Assembly (NCBI RefSeq): GCF_037975245.1
Contig: NC_092578.1
Coordinates: 11,514,321 to 11,578,320 of the forward strand
DNA: 64,000 nt
Direction: 5' to 3'
Source of the DNA: Apostichopus japonicus
Taxonomy: Eukaryota; Echinodermata; Holothuroidea; Aspidochirotida; Stichopodidae
Part shown: one piece after another, positions 63,101 to 64,000 of the stretch
Layout: each line of letters opens with the position of its first letter
How positions within the stretch are numbered: position 1 is the first letter of the stretch
Made by a program: the position numbers and the translations under genes
Notes under the pieces: generated by a model
Told to the model about the DNA's origin: nothing
The model's database searches: none
The model's input: the letters and a program-made list of their open reading frames with translations, nothing else

Positions 63101-64000
63101 TTGACAAGATTTTGACCATTTGACCCATGGTGACCCCTGGTGACCCCAAATGACCTTTGACCTGCATTGAAAACAAAGGGTAAGTGGCACTTGATTGGGT
63201 ACTCCGGCCAACCGATCTTATGTCGGTCCGACACAACCCACTTGAGATATCTCGTTGACAAGATTTTGATCATTTGACCCCTGGTGACCCCTAATGACCT
63301 TTGACCTGCACCGAAAACAAAGGGTAAGTGGCACTTGAATGGGTACTACGGCCAACCGATCTTAAGTCGGTCCGACACAACCCACTTGATATATCTCGTT
63401 GACAAGATTTTGACCACTTGACCCCTGGTGACCCCTGGTGACCCCTGGTGACCCCTGGTGACCCCAAATGACCTTTGACCAGCACCGAAAACAAAGGGTA
63501 ACTGGCACTTGAATGGGTACTCCGGCCAACCGATCTTAAGTCGGTCCGACATTACCCACTTGAGATATCTCGTTGACAAGATTTTGACCATTTGACCCCT
63601 GGTGACCCCAAATGACCTTTGACCAGCACCGAAAACAAAGGGTAAGTGGCACTTGAATGGGTACTACGGCCAACCGATGTTAAGTCGGTCCGACATAACC
63701 CACTTGAGATATCTCGTTGACAAGATTTTGACCATTTGACCCCTGGTGACCATCAATGACCTGTGACCAGCACCGAAAGCGAAGGGTAAGTGGCACTTGA
63801 ATGGGTACTCCGGCCCACCGATCTTAAGTCGGTCCGACAATACCCACTTGAGATATCTCGTTGACAAGATTTTGACCATTTGACCCCTGGTGACCCCTGG
63901 TGACCCCAAATAACCTTTCACCTGCACCGAAAACAAAGGGTAAGTGGCACTTGAATGGGTACTCCGGCCAACCGATCTTAATTCGGTCCGACATAACCCA
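44823..64000 (-). repeat. Large segmental duplication in satellite A (12233-bp offset)
   Basis: About 6.9 kb from roughly 44823 to 51757 recurs from roughly 57056 to the window end at an offset of 12233 bp (46005/58238, 46370/58603, 47907/60140, 49310/61543, 50559/62792). Single-base differences are rare: TTGATATATC at 45275 versus TTGAGATATC at 57508, and GTCGATCCGAC at 48042 versus GTCGGTCCGAC at 60275. At 63422 there are four GACCCCTGGT-type modules against three at 51189. Beyond that point the offset becomes 12243 (51421/63664). The duplication extends past the window. Confidence 0.88.

Larger units (their letters stand above)
19683..64000 (-). repeat. Satellite A array, right arm (144-bp monomer, - orientation)
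   Basis: About 300 tandem monomers run to the end of the window, in reverse orientation relative to 1-2187. The period is 144 bp, as between GTCGGTCCGAC at 19831 and 19975, with 10-bp length variants. These variants carry extra GACCCCTGGT modules (up to four in a row at 33982-34032 and 63422-63462) or an extra GACCCCAAAT (20186, 24575, 31937, 33697). Each monomer carries GAGATATCTC, TGACCTTTGACCTGC or a spacer variant, and GGGTAAGTGG. The edge monomer (19683-19830) is slightly more diverged than interior ones. Because 144 bp is 48 codons, stop-free frames extend up to 583 codons (21441-23192, -). Overlapping frames on the same strand are equally open, so these are not treated as genes. Confidence 0.97.

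Overview
This window is almost entirely satellite DNA and looks like a chromosome region from a eukaryote, most likely an invertebrate animal. That placement is inference. It rests on multi-kilobase satellite arrays, on the lack of any recognisable gene, and on GGTCAAAGGTCATTTGGGGTCA-like modules, which I associate with dispersed repeats of marine invertebrate genomes. I could not check this against a database. No protein-coding gene, rRNA or tRNA can be supported.

Layout. (1) 1-2187: satellite A, a 144-bp monomer, on the + strand, about 15 monomers, entering from outside the window. (2) 2188-4830: satellite B, built on a 55-bp unit and its roughly 110-bp extended form, on the - strand by the convention used here. 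(3) 4804-4844: a point where satellite B flips orientation. (4) 4834-15741: satellite B on the + strand, organised into higher-order repeats (HORs) of exactly 1377 bp and then of about 1241/1297 bp. (5) 15742-19682: the only non-satellite sequence, AT-rich, holding two decayed satellite A-like modules, several perfect inverted repeats and a small degenerate 79-bp tandem repeat. (6) 19683-64000: satellite A on the - strand, about 300 monomers, arranged in nested HORs and segmental duplications (offsets 1028, 1614, 1902, 2632, 2940, 4390, 5736 and 12233 bp) and running out of the window.

At large scale the order is A(+) / B(-) / B(+) / unique / A(-): an inverted arrangement of A arms around a core that contains an inverted B block.

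The most notable signal is inside satellite A. Each monomer carries AGGTCAAAGGTCA, which matches the DR1 element bound by RXR/HNF4/COUP-type nuclear receptors. It is followed by further GGGTCA half-sites spaced 10 bp apart. The length variation of the monomer is mostly gain or loss of a 10-bp module that is one half-site plus a 4-bp spacer. One near-identical pair of HOR copies (51181 versus 63421) differs by exactly one such module. Whether any protein binds these sites is unknown; the sequence shows only the motif and its pattern of variation.

Many long open frames exist on the satellite A sense strand because 144 bp is 48 codons and the monomer has few stops. They overlap each other in different frames and are treated here as non-coding.
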